Of a stretch of 35,726 bases of DNA, positions 25,833 through 34,416 are shown in pieces. The position numbers and the translations under genes are program-made. The notes under the pieces are model-generated. The model ran no database searches. It saw nothing but the letters and a program-made list of their open reading frames with translations, and had not been told where the DNA came from. This DNA comes from an uncultured Christensenellaceae bacterium. GTDB lineage: Bacteria > Bacillota > Clostridia > Christensenellales > Pumilibacteraceae. The number at the start of each line of letters is the position of its first letter. Positions within the stretch are counted from its first letter, which is position 1. The stretch lies in NCBI GenBank assembly GCA_910587805.1, contig CAJUNM010000006.1, forward strand, positions 1-35,726. Reading direction: 5' to 3'.

Positions 25833-25861
25833 TTGTAAAACGTCACAATAAATGATACAAT
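25833..25861 (+). promoter_or_regulatory. Sigma-A promoter of the gdpD-gtrA pair
   Basis: TTGTAA (25833-25838), 17 bases and TACAAT (25856-25861) form a likely promoter with a leader of about 84 bases. The 212-base divergent gap (25740-25951) also holds the lepA promoter. Apart from these, I see only AT-rich sequence and a second, weaker -35/-10 pair at 25907-25934. Confidence 0.65.
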
Positions 25862-25951
25862 ATTACGGGTGTATTATATTCTTAAAACGCCTACGGTAAA
25901 TCAGCCTTGACACGGACAAACCGATCCGTAATATGCAAAAGGAAATAATCC

Positions 25952-26716
25952 ATGGAAACCAAAACATCCTGGGTAATAAAAAACCCGATAGCACACCGCG
26001 GACTGCATAATTTTGAATTGCCCGAAAATTCGTTGCCCGCCTTTGAAAATTCGGTAGCGCACGGGTTTGCTATAGAACTCGATATCCGCTTGACGGACGA
26101 TCAAAAAATAATCGTATTTCACGACGAAAAGCTCAGCCGCATGACCGATCGCGACGGATATGTATCCAATCTGAAACTATCCGAACTCGAGCAGATCGCG
26201 TTATTGAAAACCGAGGGCGGAAAATCCGTCCAATCCGAATATACCATTCCTTCCCTCGAAAAAGTGCTCGAAACCGTCAACGGGCGCGTGCCGCTGCTTA
26301 TCGAACTGAAAAAAGCCGAGTCGTCGTTTATTCTCGAACAACGGCTTTTGGATTTGTTGACAGGCTATAACGGAGATTACGCAGTGGAATCGTTCGACCC
26401 GTATTCGTTACAGTATTTTTATAAAACCGCGCCTACTATTATGCGCGGTCAATTGTCGTCGTTTTTCCATCACCCCGACGTAGACGCGAGCTATCGCGAA
26501 AAAAAACGCTTGAAAAAACTCAAGTACATCGATATGTCGCATCCCGATTTTATTGCGTATAAAATAACCAACCTACCCAATAAATATGTAAAGAATACGG
26601 GATTGCCAGTTGTTGCATGGACTGTTAAAAGCGAATTACAGGCGCAAAAAGCGCGTGATAAGTGCGATAATTATATATTTGAAGGCTTTATTCCGCAAAA
26701 GTCCGACGCTGAATAG
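25952..26716 (+). CDS. Glycerophosphodiester phosphodiesterase family protein
   Basis: This 254-residue protein has the GDPD catalytic pattern. IAHRGLHNFELPENSLPAFE holds the first histidine and arginine. AIELDIRLTDDQKIIVFHDE supplies the metal-binding glutamate and aspartate and the second histidine. Members cleave glycerophosphodiesters to glycerol-3-phosphate and an alcohol. There is no signal peptide, so it is probably cytoplasmic. The C-terminus contains GLPVVAWTVKSE, the usual last barrel strand. The ribosome binding site AAAGGAA lies seven bases before the ATG. A GtrA-like membrane protein gene follows after nine bases. Confidence 0.92.
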   Translation: METKTSWVIKNPIAHRGLHNFELPENSLPAFENSVAHGFAIELDIRLTDDQKIIVFHDEKLSRMTDRDGYVSNLKLSELEQIALLKTEGGKSVQSEYTIPSLEKVLETVNGRVPLLIELKKAESSFILEQRLLDLLTGYNGDYAVESFDPYSLQYFYKTAPTIMRGQLSSFFHHPDVDASYREKKRLKKLKYIDMSHPDFIAYKITNLPNKYVKNTGLPVVAWTVKSELQAQKARDKCDNYIFEGFIPQKSDAE

Positions 26717-26725
26717 CGCATACGC

Positions 26726-27235
26726 ATGAAAAACATTTTTTCGATGTTCAAAGATAAACACGCCGTCATAGAGTTTTTGAAGTCTATGGCGGTCGGTTTT
26801 TTTTCAAACGCCGTTGACTTTTTGCTGACAGCGCTGTTTTTATATGCGTACGGTCACGAACATTACGACGGATTTTTGCAATTGTTTACGGGCGGCGGTT
26901 ACGAGCCGCCTACTTCGATATACATAACCGCGAACGTCATAGGGTTCGTGTGCGCGATACTCGTAAACTATTTGCTGTCTTCGATTTTCGTTTTTAAGTA
27001 CGGCAACGTCGGTAAAACTAAAAAAGGATTCGTCAAATTTTTGCTGTTCTCGCTATTGGGACTCGGCTTGACGTCGCTGGGCTGCTACATCGGCTACGAC
27101 GTGCTCGGTTGTAATCCGTGGCTGACAAAAATAGTGATACAGTGTATCGTTTTCGTATACAATTTTATTACGCGCCGATTGTTTATATTCAACGTGGATT
27201 TGATCCGAGACGATGAAAATACGATCAATTTATAA
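26726..27235 (+). CDS. GtrA family membrane protein
   Basis: This 169-residue protein resembles the GtrA/DPMS flippase-like family, thought to move lipid-linked sugars across the membrane. Four membrane segments are visible: FLKSMAVGFFSNAVDFLL, the one near VIGFVCAILVNYLLSSIFVF, FVKFLLFSLLGLGLTSLGCY, and KIVIQCIVFVYNFITRRLFI. The last shows the family pattern ending in a basic stretch with phenylalanines. An insert between the first two helices (DGFLQLFTGGGYEPPTS) is longer than usual. The start has no strong ribosome binding site, so translation may rely on the gene before it. No glycosyltransferase gene is adjacent. Confidence 0.87.
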   Translation: MKNIFSMFKDKHAVIEFLKSMAVGFFSNAVDFLLTALFLYAYGHEHYDGFLQLFTGGGYEPPTSIYITANVIGFVCAILVNYLLSSIFVFKYGNVGKTKKGFVKFLLFSLLGLGLTSLGCYIGYDVLGCNPWLTKIVIQCIVFVYNFITRRLFIFNVDLIRDDENTINL

Positions 27236-27240
27236 CACAA

Positions 27241-27277
27241 AAAAATCTCGAACAAATTGCGTTCGAGATTTTTTTTT
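27241..27277 (+). terminator. Bidirectional terminator between convergent operons
   Basis: A 13-base stem AAAAATCTCGAAC/GTTCGAGATTTTT with a seven-base loop is followed by further T on the plus strand. On the minus strand it also ends in five T. It therefore can stop both the gdpD-gtrA transcript and the pgi operon. Confidence 0.9.
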
Positions 27278-27284
27278 GTCAAAA

Positions 27285-28064
27285 TTATTTGGATAAATGC
27301 GTAATATCGTATTCTATCTTTTTGAATATAGCCGAAACCGATTCGCTTGAACCGAAAAAGTACGCTACGGCGAATTTTACGCCGAAAAACGAGGAAACTA
27401 TATTATCGCCGTCGTCGGCGCGCAATGCGCGTTGCAATCCGCTCACACATTCTATAAACTCGTCGCGATCTACGATGTTGCCTATCGTCTGCTCCGCTAT
27501 ATCGGCAAGCGTTACGAGCGCGTTGAGTGCATCGGCTTTGAGTTCTTCGTTGAATTTGGAGTTATCGAGTTCGTAGTTTTGCGCGAGCGTATCCTCTCCG
27601 AACACACCCGTCGGCGAACTCAACATTTGCGCGTACAGCATTTTGCAATACGTTTCAAACGGCGTAACGATCTCGAGCGTGAAACGTGCGAACGATTCGT
27701 TTATGGCATATGCCTCGTTGCGCGCATCGCCGGAAAAATACGCTTGTAAAAATTTCTGTAACGGCATGACGCCGCTGTCAATGCTCAACAAAATACGAAA
27801 AACCAACGCCGCCGCAGTCTTCGGTTCGGAAGGCAACACAAAACTACGCCCTACTATGCTTTCCGAAAACGTTTGATTGTAATCGAAACCGTAGAGCGCG
27901 GCGGAAAACATCGAATATAGCTGTCTGTTATCCGCTATGGTTTTGAGCAATGCTGCGATACGATTTTCGGCAAGCACGTACTTGCAATTTTTGAGATTGG
28001 CGCACGCCGTCAAAAATTCGTCCAAACCGCTCGAGCTCATACTGTCAAGAATATCCCGACGCAT
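27285..28064 (-). CDS. Unknown protein in the pgi operon
   Basis: I do not recognise this 259-residue protein. It looks soluble and largely helical, with no signal peptide, clear membrane helix, metal-binding cluster or repeat. A few stretches such as FFGVKFAVAYFFG are hydrophobic but too short to be confident membrane helices. GGAG lies nine bases before the ATG. It is the third gene after pgi and the HPr-like gene (16-base gap) and ends at the bidirectional terminator, so it is probably co-transcribed with glycolytic genes. No function is proposed. Confidence 0.78.
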   Translation of the reverse strand: MRRDILDSMSSSGLDEFLTACANLKNCKYVLAENRIAALLKTIADNRQLYSMFSAALYGFDYNQTFSESIVGRSFVLPSEPKTAAALVFRILLSIDSGVMPLQKFLQAYFSGDARNEAYAINESFARFTLEIVTPFETYCKMLYAQMLSSPTGVFGEDTLAQNYELDNSKFNEELKADALNALVTLADIAEQTIGNIVDRDEFIECVSGLQRALRADDGDNIVSSFFGVKFAVAYFFGSSESVSAIFKKIEYDITHLSK

Positions 28065-28080
28065 AAGTACTCCGTTAGTT

Positions 28081-28311
28081 TTATTTTGCTATGAATTTAT
28101 TTATGTCTTTCAGCAATTCGTCGCAATTATCGTTATATATTTCGCACACGATCGGTTTTGCGAGATCGAGCGAATAAATGCCGAGCAACGACTTTGCGTC
28201 CACAACGTATCTGCCGTTGTGCAAGTCCACGTCGAACGGATAATGCGACACCGCAACTACGAAATCTTTAACGCTATCGATCGTAGGAAAAAAAACTTTT
28301 ACCGATTTCAT
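28081..28311 (-). CDS. HPr-like protein lacking the catalytic histidine
   Basis: This 76-residue protein resembles the HPr fold of the phosphotransferase system. The segment YVVDAKSLLGIYSLDLAKPI (residues 35-54) aligns with the HPr region around the regulatory serine, here Ser41. The normal GxHARPA motif with His15 is missing from the N-terminus, which reads TIDSVKDFVVAVSHYPFDVD. It therefore cannot carry phosphate the usual way. Similar short HPr-like proteins occur in Clostridia. A role as a regulator or HprK target is possible but unproven. AAGGAGA precedes the ATG. It lies 18 bases after pgi. Confidence 0.8.
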   Translation of the reverse strand: MKSVKVFFPTIDSVKDFVVAVSHYPFDVDLHNGRYVVDAKSLLGIYSLDLAKPIVCEIYNDNCDELLKDINKFIAK

Positions 28312-28329
28312 ATCGGGTCTCCTTTTGCC

Positions 28330-29724
28330 TTATTTTATTATATAGCAGTCGCTCTTTACCGCGGAATTGAGTTCTTCGAGTTTTTGCTCGTATCCGCTGC
28401 GTCCGATCATGGCGAACGTCGCTTTTTTGCCTTCCTCTACGCCGGGTTGATTGAACGTGTCGATATTGAGATACGCGCCGGCAAACGCGGTAACGTACAT
28501 ATAATACATCAACAGTTCGCCGACCGTTTCGGCAGTTACTTCGGGAAGCATAATAGTATAATTGGATCTGCCCGCTTTGGTCAGAGCAAATTCCGTAGCT
28601 TTGCGCTCTGCGGTAATAAGCTCGTTGAGCGTGTTACCTTTAAGGAAGTTGCCTACGTCCGCGCTCTCGTCGGCGGGAATATCCACAGTGCTGCCGAACG
28701 ATTGCACGCCGATAAACGTGACGACTTTATCGAACGGACCTTCGGTATACAATTGCACTTGGCTATGTTGATCGGTAACGCCCAAAGATTTTGCCGGAGT
28801 TTGACCGCAATAAACGGATTTGCCGGACTTATCGACGGCTTTGCCGAGCGATTCCGCCCAGATCTGGCAATAGAAATCCGCCATGGTTCTGAGTCCGTCC
28901 GCATATGGCATCATAACCGAAATGTTTTTCCCGCTCTCCATAGACTTGACTTGCAAAAACGCCGTCATAAGCGCGGGATTTTCGGTTATGTTTTTACGCT
29001 CGCACGCCTCGCGCATCGCGCGTGCTCCGCGCAACATATCTGCAATATTCACGCCCATTACCGCAAACGGCACAAGACCGACGTTGGACAGTACCGAGAA
29101 TCTGCCGCCTACGCCCGCGGGTATACCGAATATCTTAAATCCTTCTTTTACCGCAACGTTGTACAGCGAGCCTTTGCCTATGGTCGTCGTCACAAAAATA
29201 TGCTCTTTAGCAGCAGTCTCGCCGACGGCTTTTTTGAGCGCATTGTACAGTATAATGAATTGGCTTAACGTTTCGCTTGTTTCGCCGGACTTTGTTATAA
29301 CGTTGAAATATGTAGTTTTGACGTCTATAACATCCAAAAGCGCGCTCATTCTTTCGGGATCGATATTGTCCTCTACATAAAGCTTGGGCGCTTTGCGCAC
29401 GTTGCTCGGCAATTCGTTATGATGCAAATGCAGCAATGCGTTGAACACACAAATCGGACCGAGCGCCGAACCGCCGATTCCCAATACGACAAAGCTCGAT
29501 GCTTTATCGCGGATCGACTTGCCGAAAGCGTTGAGTTCTGCGACTTCGGCGTCGCTTATCATAGGGCTTTCGGTCCATTCTTGCCAACCCTTGCCGCTGT
29601 TGCTTAAGACTTCGCTGTATGCGGCGGCGTGTAAATCAGCCGCGCCGTCAATTTCCGACTTCTTGATGCCGTGTGCGCCGATGGACGAATCCATCATGTT
29701 GTTATAGTCGAAAGTTAATTTCAT
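28330..29724 (-). CDS. pgi: Glucose-6-phosphate isomerase
   Basis: This 464-residue enzyme interconverts glucose-6-phosphate and fructose-6-phosphate. Visible family segments are VVLGIGGSALGP, TKSGETSETLSQF, GVGGRFSVLSNVGLVPFAV (with the family signature GGRFSVLS) and DQHSQVQLYTEGPFDKVVTF with the catalytic histidine. Length is typical for the Bacillus type. AGGAG precedes the ATG. It heads an operon with the HPr-like gene and the 259-residue unknown. Confidence 0.97.
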   Translation of the reverse strand: MKLTFDYNNMMDSSIGAHGIKKSEIDGAADLHAAAYSEVLSNSGKGWQEWTESPMISDAEVAELNAFGKSIRDKASSFVVLGIGGSALGPICVFNALLHLHHNELPSNVRKAPKLYVEDNIDPERMSALLDVIDVKTTYFNVITKSGETSETLSQFIILYNALKKAVGETAAKEHIFVTTTIGKGSLYNVAVKEGFKIFGIPAGVGGRFSVLSNVGLVPFAVMGVNIADMLRGARAMREACERKNITENPALMTAFLQVKSMESGKNISVMMPYADGLRTMADFYCQIWAESLGKAVDKSGKSVYCGQTPAKSLGVTDQHSQVQLYTEGPFDKVVTFIGVQSFGSTVDIPADESADVGNFLKGNTLNELITAERKATEFALTKAGRSNYTIMLPEVTAETVGELLMYYMYVTAFAGAYLNIDTFNQPGVEEGKKATFAMIGRSGYEQKLEELNSAVKSDCYIIK

Positions 29725-29753
29725 ATATACAACTCCTAAAATTTATCGCATAT

Positions 29754-29782
29754 ATTATACAACCAATCGCGTCAAAACGCAA
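29754..29782 (-). promoter_or_regulatory. Probable promoter of pgi operon
   Basis: TATAAT (29754-29759), a 17-base spacer and TTGCGT (29777-29782) lie about 30 bases before the pgi start. The -10 is perfect and the -35 is weaker. Confidence 0.6.
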
Positions 29783-29795
29783 GCAATTGCACATA

Positions 29796-29825
29796 AAAAA
29801 CGCCGATGTTTTTATCGGCGTTTTT
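29796..29825 (-). terminator. Terminator of hpf
   Basis: A 12-base stem AAAAACGCCGAT/ATCGGCGTTTTT with a six-base loop ends in a T run on the minus strand, eight bases after the hpf stop. Confidence 0.92.
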
Positions 29826-29833
29826 GTTAGCTG

Positions 29834-30379
29834 TTAAACAATGGTTTCGATCAAGCCGTAGTTACCGTCGTTACGAACGTAAAGAACGTTGATCGCGTTG
29901 GTAGCCTTGTTGAGAAAAACATAGAAATTATGTCCGACGAGTTCGAGTTCTTCTATCGCGTCGTCTATGGACATAGGCACGAGCGTATAGCATTTGGAAC
30001 GAACGAGCGAGCGTTCCACCTGTTCTTCCGCCTCGACTTCCTCGATGGGAACAAGGTCTTTAATACGGAATTTTTTGGATTTGCTCTCGATTTTTTTGTG
30101 ATGACGGATGATCTGCTTTTCGAGCTTGGGAATAGCGAAATCGATATTGGAATACATATTGTCGCTTGTTACCTCGGCGCGCAGAACAACGCCGTTGAGC
30201 AGTACCGTAAGTTCGAGAGTATAAAGATCGTTCGAACTGCGCGTATTGCCCTTTTTGAGCATTATTTTGATTCGAGTATCGTCCTCGAAGAACTTATCGA
30301 GCTTTTGAACTTTTTTGTCGATGATGGCTTTGAGCTTGTCGCTCGGGTCGTAGTTTTTGCAAAGGTATTCGATTGTCAT
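29834..30379 (-). CDS. hpf: Ribosome hibernation-promoting factor, long form
   Basis: This 181-residue protein is a long-form HPF, which pairs 70S ribosomes into inactive 100S dimers under stress or starvation. The N-terminal S30AE domain covers roughly residues 1-100. A charged linker follows. The C-terminal dimerisation domain includes SIDDAIEELELVGHNFYVFL and the ending NVLYVRNDGNYGLIETI. The ATG has a strong GGAGGG site. It is probably expressed alone from its own promoter and terminator, although no clear terminator separates it from clpC. Confidence 0.96.
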   Translation of the reverse strand: MTIEYLCKNYDPSDKLKAIIDKKVQKLDKFFEDDTRIKIMLKKGNTRSSNDLYTLELTVLLNGVVLRAEVTSDNMYSNIDFAIPKLEKQIIRHHKKIESKSKKFRIKDLVPIEEVEAEEQVERSLVRSKCYTLVPMSIDDAIEELELVGHNFYVFLNKATNAINVLYVRNDGNYGLIETIV

Positions 30380-30436
30380 GTTGCCCTCCTTACTTAAGCA
30401 ATCATATTTTTGATCGGTTGCGATTGCCTTTAGCTA

Positions 30437-30465
30437 ATTATAGCATATCGGCGATCAAAAGTAAA
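30437..30465 (-). promoter_or_regulatory. Extended -10 promoter of hpf
   Basis: A perfect TATAAT (30437-30442) preceded by TGC forms an extended -10. TTTACT (30460-30465) is at the correct 17-base distance. The leader is about 50 bases. The promoter lies in the 112-base gap between clpC and hpf. Confidence 0.72.
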
Positions 30466-30491
30466 TACGTTTCCGAAAATTTTTATCGATT

Positions 30492-32891
30492 TTATGAAAT
30501 TACTATTTTGTCGTCAATGCAGTCGATAGTTACGGAACTGTCGTTTTTCACCCTGCCGTCGATTATAGCCTCGGCTATCTCGTCTTCTACGTTTTGCTCT
30601 ATAACTCTGCGCAGCGGTCGAGCGCCGTACTCGGGGTCGAACCCTTTATCGATAAGCCAATCGAGCGCGGTATTCGTGACGGAGAATGTGATGTTCTTGT
30701 CTTTAAGCGTGTTTTCCACTCGCGCAAGCATTATGTTCGCGATTTGCGCAACGTCCTCTCGGCGCAGCTTATCGAAAACGCATATCACGTCTATGCGGTT
30801 GAGAAACTCGGGTTTGAACGTAGTGCGCAAAGCTTTCATGTACGCTTCGTCTTGCACGTCCGAATCGCGTCTGCCCACGGCGTTAAAGCCTATCTCGCGC
30901 TTGATCGCGGCATCCGATGCGCCCACGTTGCTCGTCATAATGATTATCGTGTTTTTGAACGACACCGTGCGCCCCTGCGAGTCCGTAAGTCTGCCGTCGT
31001 CGAGCATTTGCAATAAAAGATTAAACACATCCGGATGCGCTTTTTCTATTTCGTCGAACAACACTACCGAATACGGATGACGCCGCACTTTTTCGGTGAG
31101 CTGTCCGCCGTCGTCGAAGCCGACATACCCCGGCGGCGAACCGATAAGTTTAGATACGGAATGCGATTCCATATACTCGCTCATATCGAGTCTGATTATC
31201 GAATTTTCGTTATCGAACATCGCTTCGGCGAGCGCTTTCGTCAATTCGGTTTTTCCCACGCCCGTAGGTCCCAAGAATATAAACGATCCGATCGGTCTTC
31301 CATCGCTTTTTAATCCGGCGCGTGCGCGTCGTATCGCTTTGGAAACGGCTTCGACGGCTTTATTTTGCCCGATGACGCGTTTATGCAACAAGGATTCGAG
31401 ATTTTTGAGACGCTCGGATTCGGTTTCCGTCAGCTTGGATATGGGGATCTTAGTCCATCGCGACACTACGTCCGCGATATTTTCGGCATAAATGGTTTGC
31501 GTGCTTTTTTCGTTTTCCGCGGCGTTGGCGAGAGATTTTTGCTGTATTGCATCCTTGAGCTTGCGCTCCTCTTTTTGCAGTTTAACCGCCGTTTCGAGTT
31601 CGTCCGCGTCCTTGCACTGTTGTATCTCTTTCTGTATGCGCGACAATCTTTCCGCCATGTCTCCGATCTCTTTCGGGTCGGAACACATACTAACCTTGGC
31701 GCAGCTCATAGCCTCGTCTATAAGGTCGATCGCTTTATCGGGCAAAAATCTATCCGATATATACTTGTCCGAAAGCTTGGCTGCCGCGTCTATAGCTTCG
31801 TCGGAAAGCTTAACTTTGTGATAGTTCTCGTAATTGGGTCTCAGACCTTTGAGTATTTCTACGGTTTGCTCGACCGTAGGCGGTTCGACGATTATCGGCT
31901 GGAAACGACGTTCCATGGCTTTGTCTTTTTCGATATATTGGCGGTATTCGTCGGTCGTGGTCGCGCCGATCGTTTGCAGCTCGCCGCGCGCGAGATACGG
32001 CTTGAGAATATCCGACGGCGACACTTCGCCGTCCTTAGATCCCGCTTGCATGAGCGTGTGCAATTCGTCGATAAACAGTATTATATTGCCGCGGTTGATA
32101 ACCGTATCTATCGCGTCCTTGAGCCGCTCCTCGAGCTGTCCGCGGTATTTCGTTCCCGCCATCAACGATCCTATATTAAGCGAAAATATAATATTGTGCT
32201 GTAACTGTTTGGGAACTTTGCCTTCGACTATTGCTCTAGCCAATCCGTCGACTATCGCGCTTTTTCCAACGCCCGGCTCGCCTATAAGCACGGGATTGTT
32301 TTTTGTTTTGCGGCATAATATCTCTATTATGCGTTCCACTTCTCTGTCTCTGCCGATCACGGGATCGAGCTTGTTTTCACGCGCTTTACGCGTAATGTCG
32401 ACGCCGAGATCGCGCAACTGCTCGGGCAGTTCCTGAGAACGTTCGGTGGAATGCGTAAAATCCTTTTCGCCGCGCACTATCGTTTTGATAATTACGTTTC
32501 TGAACAGTTTGGGATCTATCCTATAATCGTAAAACAATATTTCCGACGCATAACACGCGAAATCCGAAAGTATCGCGAGCATGAAACTGTCCGCAGTGAT
32601 CACGGAACTGCCGAGCTGCGCGGCTTCGTTGCGCGCTATCAACGGGATATTCTCCATACGCGGAGAAAACTCGGGTATCGCGCCGCGCTCCGAATTTTCT
32701 TTGAATCGCGCGATTATCTTATCGAGCTTATAATTATTCGCCGAAAATATTTGGCTCGTCACGCAATCGACGCTTAACACGCCGTACATCAAATGCTCCG
32801 TGCCTATCATGGCGTTGGAGTATTCTTTAGCTATGTCTTGGGCTATTTCCCAAGCTTTAGTGGCATTTTTGTCCATAGGAATGGAAATCAT
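30492..32891 (-). CDS. clpC: AAA+ chaperone-ATPase ClpC
   Basis: This 799-residue Hsp100 protein unfolds substrates for the ClpP protease, including arginine-phosphorylated ones marked by McsB. Two N-terminal Clp repeats are followed by a first AAA+ domain (Walker A GEPGVGKSAIVDG, Walker B ILFIDELHTL). A middle UVR-like coiled coil follows (KDADELETAVKLQKEERKLK). The second AAA+ domain has GPTGVGKTELTKA and VLFDEIEKAHPDVFN. GGAGG precedes the ATG. It is the last gene of ctsR-mcsA-mcsB-clpC, 16 bases after mcsB. clpP is not in the window. Confidence 0.97.
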   Translation of the reverse strand: MISIPMDKNATKAWEIAQDIAKEYSNAMIGTEHLMYGVLSVDCVTSQIFSANNYKLDKIIARFKENSERGAIPEFSPRMENIPLIARNEAAQLGSSVITADSFMLAILSDFACYASEILFYDYRIDPKLFRNVIIKTIVRGEKDFTHSTERSQELPEQLRDLGVDITRKARENKLDPVIGRDREVERIIEILCRKTKNNPVLIGEPGVGKSAIVDGLARAIVEGKVPKQLQHNIIFSLNIGSLMAGTKYRGQLEERLKDAIDTVINRGNIILFIDELHTLMQAGSKDGEVSPSDILKPYLARGELQTIGATTTDEYRQYIEKDKAMERRFQPIIVEPPTVEQTVEILKGLRPNYENYHKVKLSDEAIDAAAKLSDKYISDRFLPDKAIDLIDEAMSCAKVSMCSDPKEIGDMAERLSRIQKEIQQCKDADELETAVKLQKEERKLKDAIQQKSLANAAENEKSTQTIYAENIADVVSRWTKIPISKLTETESERLKNLESLLHKRVIGQNKAVEAVSKAIRRARAGLKSDGRPIGSFIFLGPTGVGKTELTKALAEAMFDNENSIIRLDMSEYMESHSVSKLIGSPPGYVGFDDGGQLTEKVRRHPYSVVLFDEIEKAHPDVFNLLLQMLDDGRLTDSQGRTVSFKNTIIIMTSNVGASDAAIKREIGFNAVGRRDSDVQDEAYMKALRTTFKPEFLNRIDVICVFDKLRREDVAQIANIMLARVENTLKDKNITFSVTNTALDWLIDKGFDPEYGARPLRRVIEQNVEDEIAEAIIDGRVKNDSSVTIDCIDDKIVIS

Positions 32892-32907
32892 AACATCGCC
32901 TCCTTAA

Positions 32908-33912
32908 TTAAATATCGCACTTTTTTGCTATTTCGCCGAGCGCTGCGGCTATATAATGCGCGCGGAATACGTCGCGCGCCGACGGTTCGAGATTATTTCC
33001 GCCCAATTTTTGTATGTTCGCGGGTTGACAGCTTATGACGATTTTCTGAAATTCGGCAAGATCCTTAATCTCTATATAACCGTAATATCCGCCGAGCCTT
33101 ATAAGCGATAAAAGCTGCATCGCTTCGCTTGTGGAAAGCTTATAAGCGTTTGTAGCGGTACCCCATGCGCGACATATGTCGTCTCGAAGCTCGGTTTCGT
33201 TATACTTAAGCTGCGCTCGCGCTCGCAGTTCGGCTTCGATTATGTTGTTTATTGCCGAACGTACGGCATTTAACACGTCGCCCTCTTTTACTCCGAGCGT
33301 ATGCCGATTGCTGATTTGATACAAACACCCTACCGCCTTGCTCCCCTCGCCGTAAACTCCGCGAACCGTCATATTCAGTCTGGACATGCCGTTTACGCAG
33401 TTTTCGATGAGTTTCAAGCCTGTCAAAGCCGGCAAAAACACCATGACCGAGGCGCGCATGCCAGTGCCGACGTTTGTAGTACACGACGTTAAATATCCGA
33501 ATCTCGGCGAATACGCGAACTTTATATCGCGGCTCAACACGTCGTCGAGAGTGTTTATTTTGTCGAACGCCTCGTCAAGCGAAAATCCGTTCATTATCAC
33601 TTGCTCGCGGATATGATCTTCTTCGTTTACCATGACGGACACGGTTTCGTCGGGACTGATAAACGCCGAGCCGAACGGACAATCGTTCAAGAGATCTGGA
33701 CTTATCAAATGTTTTTCTTGTAAAACCGTTCCGTCGAGCTTTGTTATCTTGCCCATATCGTATCTTGAAAAGCTGTCGACGGGCGCGAGCGCTTTGCCTA
33801 CTTTATCTACGACTTGCATAGCCGGAGTTTGAGCAAGCTTATGCGGAAAAGGCAATCCCGATATATTGCGCGCAAGTCTTATTCTTGTGGAAACAACAGT
33901 AGTTTCGTCCAT
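32908..33912 (-). CDS. mcsB: Protein arginine kinase McsB
   Basis: This 334-residue kinase phosphorylates arginines of damaged proteins, tagging them for ClpCP, and also inactivates CtsR. It carries the guanidino-kinase segments STRIRLARN, the catalytic VNEEDHIREQV, and SCTTNVGTGMRASVMVFLP. The C-terminal phosphoarginine-sensing motif RDxxRA is present as RDVFRA (residues 313-318). It is about 30 residues shorter than the Bacillus protein, but all key segments are in place. GGAGG precedes the ATG, which lies one base after the mcsA stop. Confidence 0.96.
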   Translation of the reverse strand: MDETTVVSTRIRLARNISGLPFPHKLAQTPAMQVVDKVGKALAPVDSFSRYDMGKITKLDGTVLQEKHLISPDLLNDCPFGSAFISPDETVSVMVNEEDHIREQVIMNGFSLDEAFDKINTLDDVLSRDIKFAYSPRFGYLTSCTTNVGTGMRASVMVFLPALTGLKLIENCVNGMSRLNMTVRGVYGEGSKAVGCLYQISNRHTLGVKEGDVLNAVRSAINNIIEAELRARAQLKYNETELRDDICRAWGTATNAYKLSTSEAMQLLSLIRLGGYYGYIEIKDLAEFQKIVISCQPANIQKLGGNNLEPSARDVFRAHYIAAALGEIAKKCDI

Positions 33913-33913
33913 A

Positions 33914-34402
33914 TCACGCCTCCGAATTACCGTTTTTCAGTTGTTGCAGCTTTCGTGAGATCTGCTCGACCGTGTTATAATCATGATCGGCGAACGCCGA
34001 TTGCAGCCGCTCGGACAAAATTTCCTCTTCCGTCCGTTCTTCGACGGCGGGCATTTTTCCGATATGTCTGTCCGATTGCTGAAACTGCTTGACCGCTTGT
34101 ATCACGAGCGGCTCGAACACCGTGTAACAGTGCGGACACCCGACAAAACCCGAACGTAAAAATTGCTCGCTCGTTGTGTTGCATTCGGGGCAACGTACGA
34201 TACGCGGCGTATCGATCAAACCAGAAAGGTCCGAAAACAATCCGCCCGCAGAGCCGCCGAGCAGTTTCTGAAACAGATCGATACTCGGATTCATGGAATT
34301 TCCGGCACACTCGTCGCATAGGAACATCATCGACTCCTTGCCGTTGTCGTTTTGATAAACTCTCGTAGTCGCTTCATGCTTACCGCATTTTTCGCATTTC
34401 AC
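33914..34402 (-). CDS. mcsA: McsA, activator of McsB
   Basis: This 162-residue protein activates the McsB kinase. CxxC pairs at residues 3/6 and 29/32 and again in VRCPECN and GCPHCYTVF form two zinc sites. A C-terminal UVR-type helical segment (residues near EEEILSERLQSAFADHDYN) follows. The start is GTG (34400-34402), supported by GAGGTGAT just upstream. It lies 14 bases after ctsR. Confidence 0.94.
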   Translation of the reverse strand: MKCEKCGKHEATTRVYQNDNGKESMMFLCDECAGNSMNPSIDLFQKLLGGSAGGLFSDLSGLIDTPRIVRCPECNTTSEQFLRSGFVGCPHCYTVFEPLVIQAVKQFQQSDRHIGKMPAVEERTEEEILSERLQSAFADHDYNTVEQISRKLQQLKNGNSEA

Positions 34403-34416
34403 AGTATCACCTCGCT

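Noticed and set aside
25907..25934. Second promoter (TTGACA-N16-TAATAT) before the gdpD-like gene
   Set aside because: The -35 is perfect, but the predicted start would fall inside the ribosome binding site, and the upstream promoter at 25833-25861 has a better -10 and spacing.
27937..29268. 443-codon open frame opposite pgi and its neighbours
   Set aside because: It spans the boundaries of three real genes on the opposite strand and has a composition typical of antisense shadows.
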